Part shown: positions 1 to 10,303 of the stretch, in pieces | How the letters are laid out: every line of letters begins with the position of its first letter | Position numbering within the stretch: the first letter of the stretch is position 1 | Source: Paenibacillus sp. MMS20-IR301 | Lineage (GTDB): Bacteria; Bacillota; Bacilli; Paenibacillales; Paenibacillaceae | Direction: 5' to 3' | Assembly: GCF_032302195.1 (NCBI RefSeq) | Contig: NZ_CP135275.1 | Span: 6,229,501-6,293,500, forward strand | Length of the DNA: 64,000 bases | The notes under the pieces: model-generated | Database searches by the model: none | What the model was told of the DNA's origin: nothing | The model's input: the letters and a program-made list of their open reading frames with translations, nothing else | Translations under genes and position numbers: made by a program

Positions 1-3000
1 CCGACAGCAATAATAAGTATGCTTACAAATACGTGGATCTGGTCAATAAGTACTTAAAGAATCTTGCGCTGTATGACAAAAATGATCCGGCACATAACGT
101 CAGCTATGTTAATAAAGCCGGAGAGACGGTTAGCGCGAACAAGATCGAAGCTCCGTTCCTGTTCGTCTACAATAAGGACCACAAGGACAGTGCAGGCAAC
201 AGTGCTCCTGTCGTGGCCTATCTGAACGAGAGCAGAGCCTGGAGCGACTTCCAGACCGGCGGATCGCTTGATCCGGTCAAGGTAGCCGAATACAAGGCTT
301 TACTGGAGCCGGTATTCAGCTCAGTGCCTGCTTTCAGCACGATTAACGAGTCGGAGTATATCAAAGCGGCCTTTAATACGAACTACCTGGGGGAGAATCC
401 GGGAAAACCGGCGATCTTTACAGAAGGCGATGAAAGTCTTGTCTATGAGCATGTAACCTACCATCAGCTGAAGCAGATTCTTGCCAGTGAAGGCAGCTAT
501 GCCATCCTGTTCGGCGGGTCCTGGTGCCCGAATACGCAAGCCATAATTAAATACATCAATGAGTATGCCAAGAAAAATAATGTAGACAAAATCTACTTCT
601 TCGATACCAAGCTGGACTCCGGTGTGAATGTAGCCGAGCCGAAGAATAACAGCGGCGGTGTTTACCCTGCCAATCCGCACGGCACCGAAGAGCTGCAGAT
701 CCGTTCGAACGATCATCTGTATACCAAGCTGTATGTGGATCTGGTAAAGACTTACCTGACCAATATCAAGACAGAAAATAACACAGCCGCAAAGCCTAAT
801 GTGATCAGCTACACGGATGGGAGCGGTGTCAAGGTTACAGGTGACAGATTGCAGGTTCCTTATTTCTTCACTTATAACAAGAGCAATAAGGATGCCAGCG
901 GCAACAGTGCCCCGATTCTGGGACATGTAGAGCTGATGTATTCCTGGACCAATATCCAGCCTGATTTCGTGGATACCAGATACCCGAATGTGTATCCGGT
1001 TGGCGTCAGATATACCAACGCTGTAACCGCACTGAACGCGATCTACTCCAGACTGGAGAGTGTACCGTCAGGGCTGTCCGGTGTGGCTCCGACTTCAGCA
1101 GAGGGCACTGACGGGCAGATTACCGGCACGGGAAACAAAACGTTAGAGTATAAAGCTCTGACAGATAACGCATATACGGCTGCAACAGGAGAGGCAATAA
1201 CCGGCCTGGCTCCGGGAACCTATAGTGTACGTTATGTGTCCAAGCCGGGATATCAGGGCCCGATTACTGCGACCGGCGGGGCAGCAGCAATTGCGTATGC
1301 TGCTGGTGAATCAGTAAATGTAGTGGTTCCTGAATATACCCGGTCCCAGCCGGCACCATCCGGGCTGCAGGGGATTGCGCCTACAACGGAGGCCAACCTT
1401 GACGGGCAGATTACAGGTGCCTCAGCAGGACAGGAGTATAAGCTGGCACAGGATACAACGTATCAGCCAGTTACCGGTCCAATTATTACCGGACTGATTC
1501 CAGGCATATATCAAGTACGCTACCCGGCTAAGGAAGGCTACAGCGTCAGCCCGGTAACGGAAATAGAGGTTCCTGCTTACGGGGAACAGGCGGCTCCAAC
1601 CGGACTTGCCGGCATCGCACCTACTACTCCGGAGAATAAGGACGGACGGATTACGGGGACTACTCCGGCCCTGGAATTCAAGCTGTCCACCGTCACGGAA
1701 TATGTCTATGCAACAGACATTGAGATTACCGGCCTCATACCCGGAACCTATGAGGTAAGATTCGCCGCCAAAGAAGGCTTCAATGCCGGGCGGATAACCA
1801 ATGTGGTAGTGCCGGCATTTACTGCAGAGCAGGCGGCTCCAACAGGCCTGGCCGGAATTGCCCCAACCTCGTCCGAGAACAACAACGGGCGGATTACAGG
1901 AACGACCACAGCGCAGGAATATAAGCCGGCAACGGCTACAAGCTATGTGTATGCACCGGACAAGGAGATTACCGGCCTGGCTCCGGGAACCTATCATGTA
2001 AGATACTCAGCCAAGGAAGGTTATAAGGCTGGTGCCGCAGCCAGTGTGGTAGTGCCGGCGTATACAGCGCCTTCCGGCGATGTTCCGTCGTCTTCAGGAA
2101 GCACGCCTGCGGCATCGGCTGCCCCGTCTGCCGGAGGCGGCAGCGAACCGGTGACAACAACTGCCGGGGCAACGGTGACCGTGTCGGTAACTGCGGCGGC
2201 ATCTACGGATGAATCTACAGGTGTGACTACGGCAGCCGTGACAGCTGATGCGCTGGCCAAACTGGCCGAGAGCGGCAAACAAGCCGAAGCTGGAGGGAAA
2301 AAGGCAGTACTTGAGATTAAGGTGGAGACGAAGGCTGATACGCAGACGGCTGAGCTGAGGCTGCCGAGAAGCGCGTTTAATGCACTCGCCTCGGGAACCA
2401 AGGCTGACCTTAAAGTAAACTATCTGAATGTGGGCAGCATTACTCTGGATGCCCGGTCAGTAGCCAGTATCAGCGGAGCAGCGGATAGCGGTGATATTCA
2501 TATCCGGATTGCCAAAGTTGCCTTGAACGCAGACGGGAAGGCTGTGCTCGGGGACCGGCCGGTCTACGATCTTGCGGTAACCGCAGGTGACAGCCGGGTC
2601 ACAACCTTCGGCGGCGGAAAAGCCAGCATCAGCGTGCCATATACCCTGGCAGCGGGCGAAGAGTCCAATTCCCTGATAGTCTACTATATTACGGAATCCG
2701 GCAGCCTGGAGACGATACGCGGCGGCTACAGTGCAGCTGCGGGTGGCGTGAATTTTGTAACACCGCATTTCTCACAGTATATTATCGGCTATAACAAGGT
2801 AGAGTTTACCGACGTAACCTCTGCCGCCTGGTACAATAACGCTGTAAGCTTCCTCGCAGCCAGAGGGATTACCTCAGGTACGGACGGCAGCAGCTACAGC
2901 CCGAATACCCAGGTCACCAGAGGACAGTTCATTGTCCTCCTGCTTAAAGCCTATGGAATCTCACCTGAGGCTGGCGGGGCAGACAACTTTACGGATGCGG

Positions 3001-3344
3001 GATCTGCTTATTACAGCGGATATCTGGCCGCCGCCAAGAAGCTGAACATTGCCACCGGTTCCGGTGACAACCAGTTCAAGCCGGATAACCGGATTACGCG
3101 GCAGGAGCTGTTCACGCTGCTGTACCGTGCACTGAGTGTGCTGGGTGAGCTTCCAGGCAGCACAACAGCCCAGAAGCTATCCGATTACAGCGATGCGCCG
3201 CAGGTAGCGGGCTATGCCGGGGAAGCCCTGCAGGCTCTTGTGGAACGCGGAGTCATCGAGGGGGACAACGGCCGGATTCATCCGCTGGAGTTCTCCACGC
3301 GGGCGGAGGCGGCGCAGGTCATTTATAACCTGTTGTCCGAATAG
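1..3344 (+). CDS. SLH-domain surface protein with thioredoxin-like modules (5' partial)
   Basis: Secreted cell-surface protein whose start lies left of the window: the frame stays open to base 3 and the first codons already match an internal repeat, so the GTG at 33 is not a real start. A thioredoxin-like stretch carries a WCPN motif (bases 519-533). The module around it (VDLV-K-YL ... SAGNSAP) appears twice, at about 20-290 and 720-960, so at least two thioredoxin-like units were present. Four repeats of about 80 residues (APTGLAGIAPT..DGRITGT type) follow at about 1066-2070, then a Ser/Pro/Gly linker and a beta-rich domain. Three SLH domains end the protein (about 2800-3340) and should bind pyruvylated secondary wall polymer. 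A role in extracellular thiol chemistry or as an S-layer-attached adhesin is inference; substrate unknown. Confidence 0.9.
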   Translation, partial: DSNNKYAYKYVDLVNKYLKNLALYDKNDPAHNVSYVNKAGETVSANKIEAPFLFVYNKDHKDSAGNSAPVVAYLNESRAWSDFQTGGSLDPVKVAEYKALLEPVFSSVPAFSTINESEYIKAAFNTNYLGENPGKPAIFTEGDESLVYEHVTYHQLKQILASEGSYAILFGGSWCPNTQAIIKYINEYAKKNNVDKIYFFDTKLDSGVNVAEPKNNSGGVYPANPHGTEELQIRSNDHLYTKLYVDLVKTYLTNIKTENNTAAKPNVISYTDGSGVKVTGDRLQVPYFFTYNKSNKDASGNSAPILGHVELMYSWTNIQPDFVDTRYPNVYPVGVRYTNAVTALNAIYSRLESVPSGLSGVAPTSAEGTDGQITGTGNKTLEYKALTDNAYTAATGEAITGLAPGTYSVRYVSKPGYQGPITATGGAAAIAYAAGESVNVVVPEYTRSQPAPSGLQGIAPTTEANLDGQITGASAGQEYKLAQDTTYQPVTGPIITGLIPGIYQVRYPAKEGYSVSPVTEIEVPAYGEQAAPTGLAGIAPTTPENKDGRITGTTPALEFKLSTVTEYVYATDIEITGLIPGTYEVRFAAKEGFNAGRITNVVVPAFTAEQAAPTGLAGIAPTSSENNNGRITGTTTAQEYKPATATSYVYAPDKEITGLAPGTYHVRYSAKEGYKAGAAASVVVPAYTAPSGDVPSSSGSTPAASAAPSAGGGSEPVTTTAGATVTVSVTAAASTDESTGVTTAAVTADALAKLAESGKQAEAGGKKAVLEIKVETKADTQTAELRLPRSAFNALASGTKADLKVNYLNVGSITLDARSVASISGAADSGDIHIRIAKVALNADGKAVLGDRPVYDLAVTAGDSRVTTFGGGKASISVPYTLAAGEESNSLIVYYITESGSLETIRGGYSAAAGGVNFVTPHFSQYIIGYNKVEFTDVTSAAWYNNAVSFLAARGITSGTDGSSYSPNTQVTRGQFIVLLLKAYGISPEAGGADNFTDAGSAYYSGYLAAAKKLNIATGSGDNQFKPDNRITRQELFTLLYRALSVLGELPGSTTAQKLSDYSDAPQVAGYAGEALQALVERGVIEGDNGRIHPLEFSTRAEAAQVIYNLLSE

Positions 3345-3392
3345 TGCTGCTGCTATAACAGCGGATGTGACGGAACAGGATAACATTATTCG

Positions 3393-3418
3393 AGCAGCCT
3401 CCGGGCTGCTTTTTTTTG
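3393..3418 (+). terminator. Intrinsic terminator of the SLH gene
   Basis: Perfect 7-bp stem AGCAGCC/GGCTGCT with a TCCG tetraloop, followed by eight T. It separates the SLH gene from the ABC transporter operon. Confidence 0.9.
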
Positions 3419-3548
3419 ATGTTTTTCCTCAATACTATATATTTGTTGCAATATTTCATACGTATCCGGTGTTAAAATTTGCTAGAATAGGAGCTAATAA
3501 AATCCAGAATTTGGAGAGCGCCACAGAGATCCGGAGGAGGAGAGGTTA

Positions 3549-4352
3549 ATGGGCAGTATTGCAGAAGAGCCTGTCATTTCAATTGAAGGCTTATGGATGA
3601 ATTACTCAGACCGGATGGTTCTGCGGGGAATTGATCTGGAGGTGTACCGCGGGCAGATCATCGGCTATATCGGACCTAATGGTGCAGGCAAAAGCACTAC
3701 AGTGAAAATTATGCTGGGGCTCGTAGAAGGCTATAACGGGACTGTGCGTATTTTTGGCAGGGATATCTCAGACGGCGACACAGCCTACAAAAAAAGAATC
3801 GGATACGTGCCGGAGGTAGCCGAGCTGTACGACAGCCTGACGGCGAGGGAGTATCTGACCTTCATCGGAGAGCTGTACGGGCTGAAGAAGCAGGACGCTG
3901 ATGCCAAGGCCGAGCGGCTGATGGGCCTGCTGAATCTGGCGAAAGCCTATGATATGCGGATTGCGTCGTATTCCAAAGGGATGAAGCAGAAGGTGCTGCT
4001 GATCTCAAGCATGCTGCATGATCCGGATATTCTGTTCCTGGATGAGCCGCTCAGCGGGCTGGATGCCAATAGTGTGATGGTAGTGAAGGAGATCTTCGCC
4101 ACGCTCGCAGCCAGGGGCAAAACTATCTTTTACTCCTCGCATATTATGGACGTTGTGGAGAAGATCAGCAGCCGGATCATCCTGCTGAACGGAGGCGATA
4201 TTGTTGCCGATGGCAGCTTCGCAGAGTTGCAGGAGCAGAGCCGGGAGGGCTCGCTTGAGGAGATATTCAACCAGCTGACCGGATTTGACAAGTACCGGGA
4301 TATTGCCGGTGAGTTCGTCGCTGTGATTGGAGAGGGGGCAGCGGATGCGTGA
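3549..4352 (+). CDS. ABC transporter ATP-binding protein
   Basis: Cytoplasmic ATPase subunit of an ABC-2 type transporter, 267 aa. Walker A GPNGAGKST lies near residue 42, the signature is SKGMKQK, and Walker B with the catalytic Glu reads ILFLDEPLSGLD, followed by an SSH switch loop, so the ATPase looks active. The C-terminal extension after the nucleotide-binding domain is typical of export subunits in the CcmA/NatA group. The ATG at 3549 follows a GGAGGAGG ribosome binding site. The membrane partner starts inside the end of this gene (8-base overlap), so the two are translationally coupled. Substrate cannot be read from the sequence. Confidence 0.93.
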   Translation: MGSIAEEPVISIEGLWMNYSDRMVLRGIDLEVYRGQIIGYIGPNGAGKSTTVKIMLGLVEGYNGTVRIFGRDISDGDTAYKKRIGYVPEVAELYDSLTAREYLTFIGELYGLKKQDADAKAERLMGLLNLAKAYDMRIASYSKGMKQKVLLISSMLHDPDILFLDEPLSGLDANSVMVVKEIFATLAARGKTIFYSSHIMDVVEKISSRIILLNGGDIVADGSFAELQEQSREGSLEEIFNQLTGFDKYRDIAGEFVAVIGEGAADA

Positions 4353-6009
4353 TTTCCTGGTGCTGAAGCTGCTTGACCGGCTGCAGTGGATATTTAAGGC
4401 GCTGGGCATCGATTATCCTGTAATGCGCAGTATTCTTCAGGTTAAGCTGACCATGGACGGCAGACGGACACCGACACTTTTCTCCGGGACCCAGGATCAG
4501 AAGCTGAATACGGACGGCTCGCCGCTGCGGGTGCAATGGTTCTATTTACTGCTGGGACTGATGCTGATCGTGCTGGTGGCACCGAGTGGCAATTATCACC
4601 TGATGATGAGTATGCTGTTCAGTGTCGTCATGTTCATGATCACAACGACGCTGATCTCGGATTTCTCCTCAGTCATGCTGGATCTGCGGGATAAGAACAT
4701 CCTGTCCTCTAAGCCGGTGGACCGGCGGACGCTGGGGATGGCCAAGAGTATACATATTCTGATCTACCTGCTCACGGTAACCCTGACCTTCACCGGACCC
4801 TCGCTGCTGGTATCGTTATTCCGGCATGGGGTGGCCTTTTTCCTGCTCTATGCTGCAGAGATCATCCTGATGGGCGGCTTCATTCTTGTCTTTACGGCAA
4901 TGGTCTATCTGCTGATTCTGAAATTCTTCGACGGGGAAAAGCTTAAGGACATCATCAACTATGTACAGATTATTCTGTCCGTTGCAGTTACTGTAGGTGC
5001 CCAATTAGTATCGCGCCTGTTCAATATTTCTGAGCTGGGCGCTGTCTTCCATCCGGCCTGGTGGCATTTCCTGGTGCCTCCTGTCTGGTTCGGTGCTCCG
5101 TTTGAGCTGCTCATCGGCGGTTCGGCGGGAGGGCACCTGGTCACCTTAAGTGTGCTTGTCCTCGTAGTTCCGGTTGTAATGTTTACAGCTTACATTCTGC
5201 TGATGCCGGTGTTTGAACGCAGCCTGCAGAAGCTGGCCGAGCAAGGGGCGGCAGGCAGGGACAGCGGCCGGATTGCCCGTCTGCTGTCTGAGGCGGCCTG
5301 CCGGAATAAGGATGAGGCGATGTTCTTCCGCTTCACCTGGTCGATGATGAAGAATGAGCGGGAATTCAAGCTGCGCGTCTATCCGAGCCTGGGTATCGCC
5401 CTGGTGCTGCCCTTCATCTTCATCTTCAATCAGGTATGGAGCGGCGATCTGGCGGCCATTCAGGGTTCCAAGTCATACCTGTTCATCTATTACAGCGCTC
5501 TGCTGATGATGACAGTCATCCAGATGCTGCGGTACTCGGCCAGCTATAAGGGTGCCTGGATTTATAAGGCGATTCCGCTGCCGGGGACGGCAATGGTCTA
5601 CCGGGGCATGCTGAAGGCGGCGTTGCTCAGGCTGCTTCTGCCGCTCTTTGCCGTAGAGGCAGTTGTGTTCACCCTCTTATTCGGAACAAGGATTGCGGCC
5701 GATCTGGTGGCAGTCCTGCTCGCTTTGCTGGTGCATGCGGTTCTGTGCTTCCTCATGTTTCCTAAGGCCTTGCCGTTCTCGGAGAAGTATGAAGCGGCAC
5801 AGCGCAAGGGATTCACCATGAGCTCTTTCGTCCAGCTGTTCATTCTGGCCGGCATGACCGGTGTGCATTATGTCTTCACCTTATTTCCGTTCGGAATATA
5901 CATCTATATGGTAATTCTGGTAGCTGTGAACGGCTGGATTTGGCGCCGTGCCTTCCAGTCTGAAGGTTCACGCAGCGGGCAGATTCCAGCCTTCCGTGCC
6001 AAGGGCTGA
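4345..6009 (+). CDS. ABC transporter membrane (permease) subunit
   Basis: Integral membrane partner of the preceding ATPase, about 554 aa. I count roughly ten to twelve hydrophobic segments in two blocks (about residues 75-300 and 345-540), separated by a charged cytoplasmic stretch. I prefer the ATG at 4345, which has AGAGGGGG upstream and overlaps the ATPase stop by 8 bases, over the in-frame TTG at 4327. There is no domain beyond the membrane segments to indicate a substrate. The architecture fits large two-block permeases that pair with a single ATPase; an exporter is likelier than an importer because no solute-binding protein is encoded nearby. Confidence 0.85.
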   Translation: MRDFLVLKLLDRLQWIFKALGIDYPVMRSILQVKLTMDGRRTPTLFSGTQDQKLNTDGSPLRVQWFYLLLGLMLIVLVAPSGNYHLMMSMLFSVVMFMITTTLISDFSSVMLDLRDKNILSSKPVDRRTLGMAKSIHILIYLLTVTLTFTGPSLLVSLFRHGVAFFLLYAAEIILMGGFILVFTAMVYLLILKFFDGEKLKDIINYVQIILSVAVTVGAQLVSRLFNISELGAVFHPAWWHFLVPPVWFGAPFELLIGGSAGGHLVTLSVLVLVVPVVMFTAYILLMPVFERSLQKLAEQGAAGRDSGRIARLLSEAACRNKDEAMFFRFTWSMMKNEREFKLRVYPSLGIALVLPFIFIFNQVWSGDLAAIQGSKSYLFIYYSALLMMTVIQMLRYSASYKGAWIYKAIPLPGTAMVYRGMLKAALLRLLLPLFAVEAVVFTLLFGTRIAADLVAVLLALLVHAVLCFLMFPKALPFSEKYEAAQRKGFTMSSFVQLFILAGMTGVHYVFTLFPFGIYIYMVILVAVNGWIWRRAFQSEGSRSGQIPAFRAKG

Positions 6010-6049
6010 CGGCAAATATGGACATTTTTTGCACACACCGAAAAAAGGG

Positions 6050-6133
6050 TCTAAGTTCCAGTATTTACTTAGACAGCCTACCAAATTCAAGGTAAAATAC
6101 AGCTAAAGTTATATTTCAGGGATAGCCTATAAT
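6050..6133. promoter_or_regulatory. Intergenic inverted repeat and TATAAT box upstream of the GGDEF-EAL gene
   Basis: A perfect 7-bp inverted repeat TCTAAGT/ACTTAGA (6050-6056 and 6067-6073) without a T-run, and a TATAAT at 6128-6133. I cannot find a good -35 at the expected distance. It may be an operator plus promoter for the downstream gene, but this is weak. Confidence 0.35.
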
Positions 6134-6234
6134 CTTTATGCACTCTTCCATTTATCTAATACTCGTATAATGATTTTTTACTTGAGATAAACACTGAAAC
6201 GACGATGATAATAAAACTGGTGAAGAGGTCAACT

Positions 6235-8244
6235 ATGGATCAAATGGGAATCCACTATAATTTCTGGATTGTTTTACTATCCTTCGCGCTTACGGCGACT
6301 GCCGCCTATTCGGCGCTTAATCTGATTTCGCAGGTTTCCCATTCTGTTGGCCGGGTCAGGCGACTCTGGCTGCTCTCCGGTGCCAGCGTGCTGGGAAGCG
6401 GAATCTGGGCCATGCATTTTGTAGGTATTATGGCCGGTCATCTGCCGTTTGAAGTCAGTTACCGTCCCGGTACTGCAGTGCTGTCTCTGCTGATTAGCAT
6501 GGCGTCCTGCTATGCGGCGCTTAGAATCGCAACGGCCTCCCCGCAGAGAATGTGGCGTTTCCTTGCCGCCGGCGGCGTCCTGGGCAGCGGGATTTCACTG
6601 ATGCACTACGTCGGAATGTTATCCATGGAGATGGAGGCCAAGGTTCATTATGAGATTATGGACCAGGCATTGTCCGTACTGATTGCACTGCTGGCTTCTT
6701 ATATTGGTGTGCTGCTGTTCCGCAGGTTCAAGGACTACACGGGCTTTAGCCGCTGGAAGCTATACTCGGCGCTGTTTATTGCGGCAGCGGTCACCGGCAT
6801 GCATTATACGAGCCTGAGAACAAGCAGCCTGCAGTATGACAGCTGGATGGCTACAAGACCGCTGCTCGTGGATACGGATGTTATTCTGCTGACGGGCATT
6901 TCGCTGGTTACCCTGTTTATGCTGGCTATATCCGGCGGGGCTGTTTTTCTCGACAGGCATGTCCTGGAACGTATGGCTTATCATGATCCGCTTACTGAGC
7001 TGCCCAACCGGCATGGGCTGGAGCGCTATTTCAAGAATGATTTCTTCGGCGGCAGTTCGGGAGCGGTGTTTTTTGTCGATCTGGACCGCTTTAAATCGAT
7101 TAATGATACGCTCGGGCATGATATTGGCGACCTGCTGCTCCGGGAGGTTTCGGAGCGGCTCACCGGCTGTGTTGGTACAAAAGGCAGAGTCTTCCGGCTG
7201 GGCGGCGACGAGTTTCTGATTGCCCTGCCGGAGTGTACGGTGGCAGCAGCTGAGGAAGAGGCGCAGTATATTTTGCAGGAGCTTAAGAAGGCTTACAGCA
7301 TTGAAGGCAATGAGCTGTATGTAACAGCCAGTGTCGGAATCAGCATGACCCCGGCGCATGGGACGGACCGCTCAGCCTTAATGAAGGCTGCGGACACGGC
7401 CCTCTATACCTCGAAGGACTCTGGCAAGAATAAATTCAGCATCTTCGATCTGGAGATGAACCGCCATCAGGTACGGCGGATGTCACTGGAGAAGGATCTG
7501 CGCAAGGCGCTTGCCCGTTCCGAGTTCATGGTTGTCTATCAGCCCAAATGGGATTCACTGATGAACGTTACGGTAGGCCTTGAAGCGCTGCTGCGCTGGA
7601 AGCATCCGGAGCACGGTGTCATCTCTCCTGCAGAGTTCATTCCGATTGCTGAGGAGACGGGCCTGATCGTGCCGATCACTTACTGGATGCTGCATGATGT
7701 ATGCGCCCAGAATATGCTGTGGCATGAGGCCAATGTTGCGACTGTGGCCGTCTCAATCAATATGTCGGCGCGGATGTTTGAAGGCGGCAGCCTGTATGAA
7801 GTAGTGGAAGAGGCACTGAGCCGCTCCGGGCTTGAGCCGCATTTCCTGGAACTTGAGATTACCGAATCGATTGCAATGAACAATATGGAGGAAACGGTTG
7901 CCCAGCTCTCCAAGCTGCGGAATCTTGGAGTGAGAGTCTCGCTTGATGATTTCGGAACCGGGTTCTCTTCCCTGGGTAATCTTGATGAAATTCCGGTCAA
8001 TACGCTGAAGATTGATCAGGTCTTCATCCGCAAGAGCAAAATGCATTCCAAGAAAGCGATCATCAGCAATATTATCGCCATTGCCAGCAATCTCAATATG
8101 GAGGTTGTGGCCGAAGGGGTAGAAACTACCGAGCAGATTGAGCTGCTGCAGTCTCTCGGGTGCCGTGTAATGCAAGGCTTCTACTACGGCCGGCCAATGC
8201 CGGTCAAGGAACTGGGCCAATGGTTTATTGAGAATACAGCATAA
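6235..8244 (+). CDS. MHYT-GGDEF-EAL c-di-GMP signalling protein
   Basis: Membrane protein of 669 aa for c-di-GMP turnover. The N-terminal half is an MHYT sensor of about seven helices with the repeated signatures MHFVG, MHYVG and MHYTS; MHYT domains are proposed to bind copper and sense O2, CO or NO. A GGDEF domain follows (RLGGDEF, about residue 325), and then an EAL domain with LEALLRW and DDFGTG. Both active sites look intact, so it may be a synthase, a phosphodiesterase or bifunctional. The inhibitory RxxD site normally nine residues before GGDEF is absent (GTKG instead). The ATG at 6235 has GAAGAGG at good spacing; the in-frame ATG at 6205 lacks a site. Confidence 0.95.
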   Translation: MDQMGIHYNFWIVLLSFALTATAAYSALNLISQVSHSVGRVRRLWLLSGASVLGSGIWAMHFVGIMAGHLPFEVSYRPGTAVLSLLISMASCYAALRIATASPQRMWRFLAAGGVLGSGISLMHYVGMLSMEMEAKVHYEIMDQALSVLIALLASYIGVLLFRRFKDYTGFSRWKLYSALFIAAAVTGMHYTSLRTSSLQYDSWMATRPLLVDTDVILLTGISLVTLFMLAISGGAVFLDRHVLERMAYHDPLTELPNRHGLERYFKNDFFGGSSGAVFFVDLDRFKSINDTLGHDIGDLLLREVSERLTGCVGTKGRVFRLGGDEFLIALPECTVAAAEEEAQYILQELKKAYSIEGNELYVTASVGISMTPAHGTDRSALMKAADTALYTSKDSGKNKFSIFDLEMNRHQVRRMSLEKDLRKALARSEFMVVYQPKWDSLMNVTVGLEALLRWKHPEHGVISPAEFIPIAEETGLIVPITYWMLHDVCAQNMLWHEANVATVAVSINMSARMFEGGSLYEVVEEALSRSGLEPHFLELEITESIAMNNMEETVAQLSKLRNLGVRVSLDDFGTGFSSLGNLDEIPVNTLKIDQVFIRKSKMHSKKAIISNIIAIASNLNMEVVAEGVETTEQIELLQSLGCRVMQGFYYGRPMPVKELGQWFIENTA

Positions 8245-8267
8245 AGTATGCTGGTTCTCCTGTCTCC

Positions 8268-8319
8268 AAAAAAGGCTGTCCCGGCCGTGGAATTCTCCAC
8301 GTTCGGGACAGCCTTTTTA
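8268..8319. terminator. Bidirectional terminator between convergent genes
   Basis: Long stem AAAAGGCTGTCCC/GGGACAGCCTTTT with an inner CGTGGA/TCCACG helix and A and T runs on the two flanks. It can serve both the GGDEF-EAL gene and the chemoreceptor. Confidence 0.9.
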
Positions 8320-8328
8320 AATGAGTAC

Positions 8329-10029
8329 TTATGCGGTTATTTTGAAATTCTCTACCAATACCTGCAGCTTATCCGCTAGGGAGGAGAGGAAGGCTGCGGA
8401 GGACTCTACTTCCTCCATGGCGGCCAGCTGCTCCTGTGAGGAAGCCGACAGCGTCTCTGCCCCTTCCGCGGTCTGGTTAGAGACAGCTACGATATTCTGA
8501 ATGGCAGTAACAAGCCCGTCGGAGATCAAGGCCAGCTCACGTACGGTTGCCGAAATCTGCTGACTCTGCGAAGACATATCGGAAACGGAGGTCTCAATCT
8601 CCGAGAAGGAATGACCGGCGGAGATAATCATCTCCTTGCCGTGCAGCATTTCTTCAGTAGAGCGTCGCATGGTCTCGCCGGCTTTGTCCATCTGATGCAC
8701 AATCAGACTGACGAGTTCACCGATCTGACCGGCAGATTTCGCTGAACGTTCAGCCAGCTTGCGCACAGATCCGGCAACAACGGCGAAGCCGCGGCCTTCT
8801 TCGCCGGCCCGTGCAGCCTCAATCGCCGCATTCAGGGATAATAGATTCGTTTCTTCGGCAATACTGGCAATGATTCCGACAATACTCTCAATCTCTTTGG
8901 AATGGCTGCCCAGGGTCCCGATAATGCCGGACAGATCCTCGATGCTTCCGCTGACAATGCTCATCTGGGTTGTAGTGGAATCCATGGACTCGCGGCCGGT
9001 CCGGGCCTTCTGTGCATTCAGCGCCGCATTATTCATCGCACTGTCGGCATTGCTGGCTATTTCAGTAATGAAATGCGACATTTCCTGCACGGCTTTATAA
9101 CTGCCTTCAAGATTCTGCAGCTGGGTGTTTGCCCCTTCCGCCAGCTCGATTGTAACATTGACGCTATGCTCCCCGGCGCGGTTGGTTTCCTGGGCACTGG
9201 CCGACAGCTCTTCAGAGGAGGAGGCAACCAGCATAGAGGTATCATTAACCTGTGTAATCAGGTTGCGCAGATTGAGGGTCATATCATTGAAGTCAGCGGA
9301 CAGCTGGCCGATCTCATCCTTGCTTGTGAGGCGGAGCGGTTCCCGGGTGAGATCACCCTTAGCTACAGTGTTGACGGAGCTGGATAATTTAGTAAGAGGT
9401 CTTATCATGCGGCGGATGGTCAAATAGGCGGCAATTATGGCAACGAGCAGGACCAGAGCACTGATGATGAAGGGCTGAGTAATAATCTCCATTGTCCGTG
9501 TCTGAATCAGCGGGCCGTCAAAGTTGATGGCCATTAAAGCGATGATAGGTTTGGTGGGATCATGGTCCTGATAGATGGGGCCGTAACCGGTTTTGAGGGA
9601 GACCCCTTCATATGTATAAACTTTAGAGTAGGCGGAGTGCTTCATGGTGGTAATCATTTTTTTATCCTCATCGGAGAAATAGAAGGTGTCGCCTGCTTTA
9701 TAACCTCTTTCTTTGAACTTCTTGTCAGCAGCGAGTACCTTGCCATCCAGTGAGAGAATGAATGCTTCCTTGAAAATAGGCTTGTGATCATTTATCCAGG
9801 CGATCCGGTCTTCAATGGCACTGAGCTTGCTGGTATCGCCTGCAACCAGGGCGGATATATCGGCGGGATCTATAAGGCCGGTAGTGATGTTAGCACAGCC
9901 TACCAGTTCAATACCTGCAGCTTCATCAATCTGTTTATAAGCCGCATGGTACCCGAAGAACCCGATGGATGACCCGACCAGAAGCAGTACAATAAGCATC
10001 ATCCAAGTTAATTTTGTTGCCAATTTCAT
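8329..10029 (-). CDS. Methyl-accepting chemotaxis protein (Cache-type)
   Basis: Transmembrane chemoreceptor, 566 aa. One helix near residues 8-28, an extracellular region of about 155 aa resembling a single Cache sensor, a second helix, a HAMP domain, and a long coiled-coil signalling domain with the conserved hairpin tip ([19 protein letters not shown]). After the tip the sequence reads [11 protein letters not shown], where most receptors have VVAxEVRKLAE, so one acidic residue is lost. The ATG at 10029 is chosen because GGTGAG lies 7 bases upstream; a longer frame to 10101 has no ribosome binding site. It faces the c-di-GMP gene tail to tail. Ligand unknown. Confidence 0.93.
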   Translation of the reverse strand: MKLATKLTWMMLIVLLLVGSSIGFFGYHAAYKQIDEAAGIELVGCANITTGLIDPADISALVAGDTSKLSAIEDRIAWINDHKPIFKEAFILSLDGKVLAADKKFKERGYKAGDTFYFSDEDKKMITTMKHSAYSKVYTYEGVSLKTGYGPIYQDHDPTKPIIALMAINFDGPLIQTRTMEIITQPFIISALVLLVAIIAAYLTIRRMIRPLTKLSSSVNTVAKGDLTREPLRLTSKDEIGQLSADFNDMTLNLRNLITQVNDTSMLVASSSEELSASAQETNRAGEHSVNVTIELAEGANTQLQNLEGSYKAVQEMSHFITEIASNADSAMNNAALNAQKARTGRESMDSTTTQMSIVSGSIEDLSGIIGTLGSHSKEIESIVGIIASIAEETNLLSLNAAIEAARAGEEGRGFAVVAGSVRKLAERSAKSAGQIGELVSLIVHQMDKAGETMRRSTEEMLHGKEMIISAGHSFSEIETSVSDMSSQSQQISATVRELALISDGLVTAIQNIVAVSNQTAEGAETLSASSQEQLAAMEEVESSAAFLSSLADKLQVLVENFKITA

Positions 10030-10303
10030 AAAATATCTCACCAGCCCTGACTCTAAGTATATTAAGTGAAAATAGCTATCACTGCTACGATTATAGCGCA
10101 TCGCCGCTATTTGGGCATCAGTCAGAATAAAGAATTTTTGTGTCGGGAAATGACGATTTGTGTAAAGGAAACCGCCGTATGATCAGGTTCTGAATCAGGT
10201 TCTCGGGGCAAAAGCATTGAATCCATATCCATGTTGATGTTACCCTTTAAATAACCCCGCAAAATGGGGCTGTGGCTGAACATACGGACTGGGAGTTGAA
10301 GGG

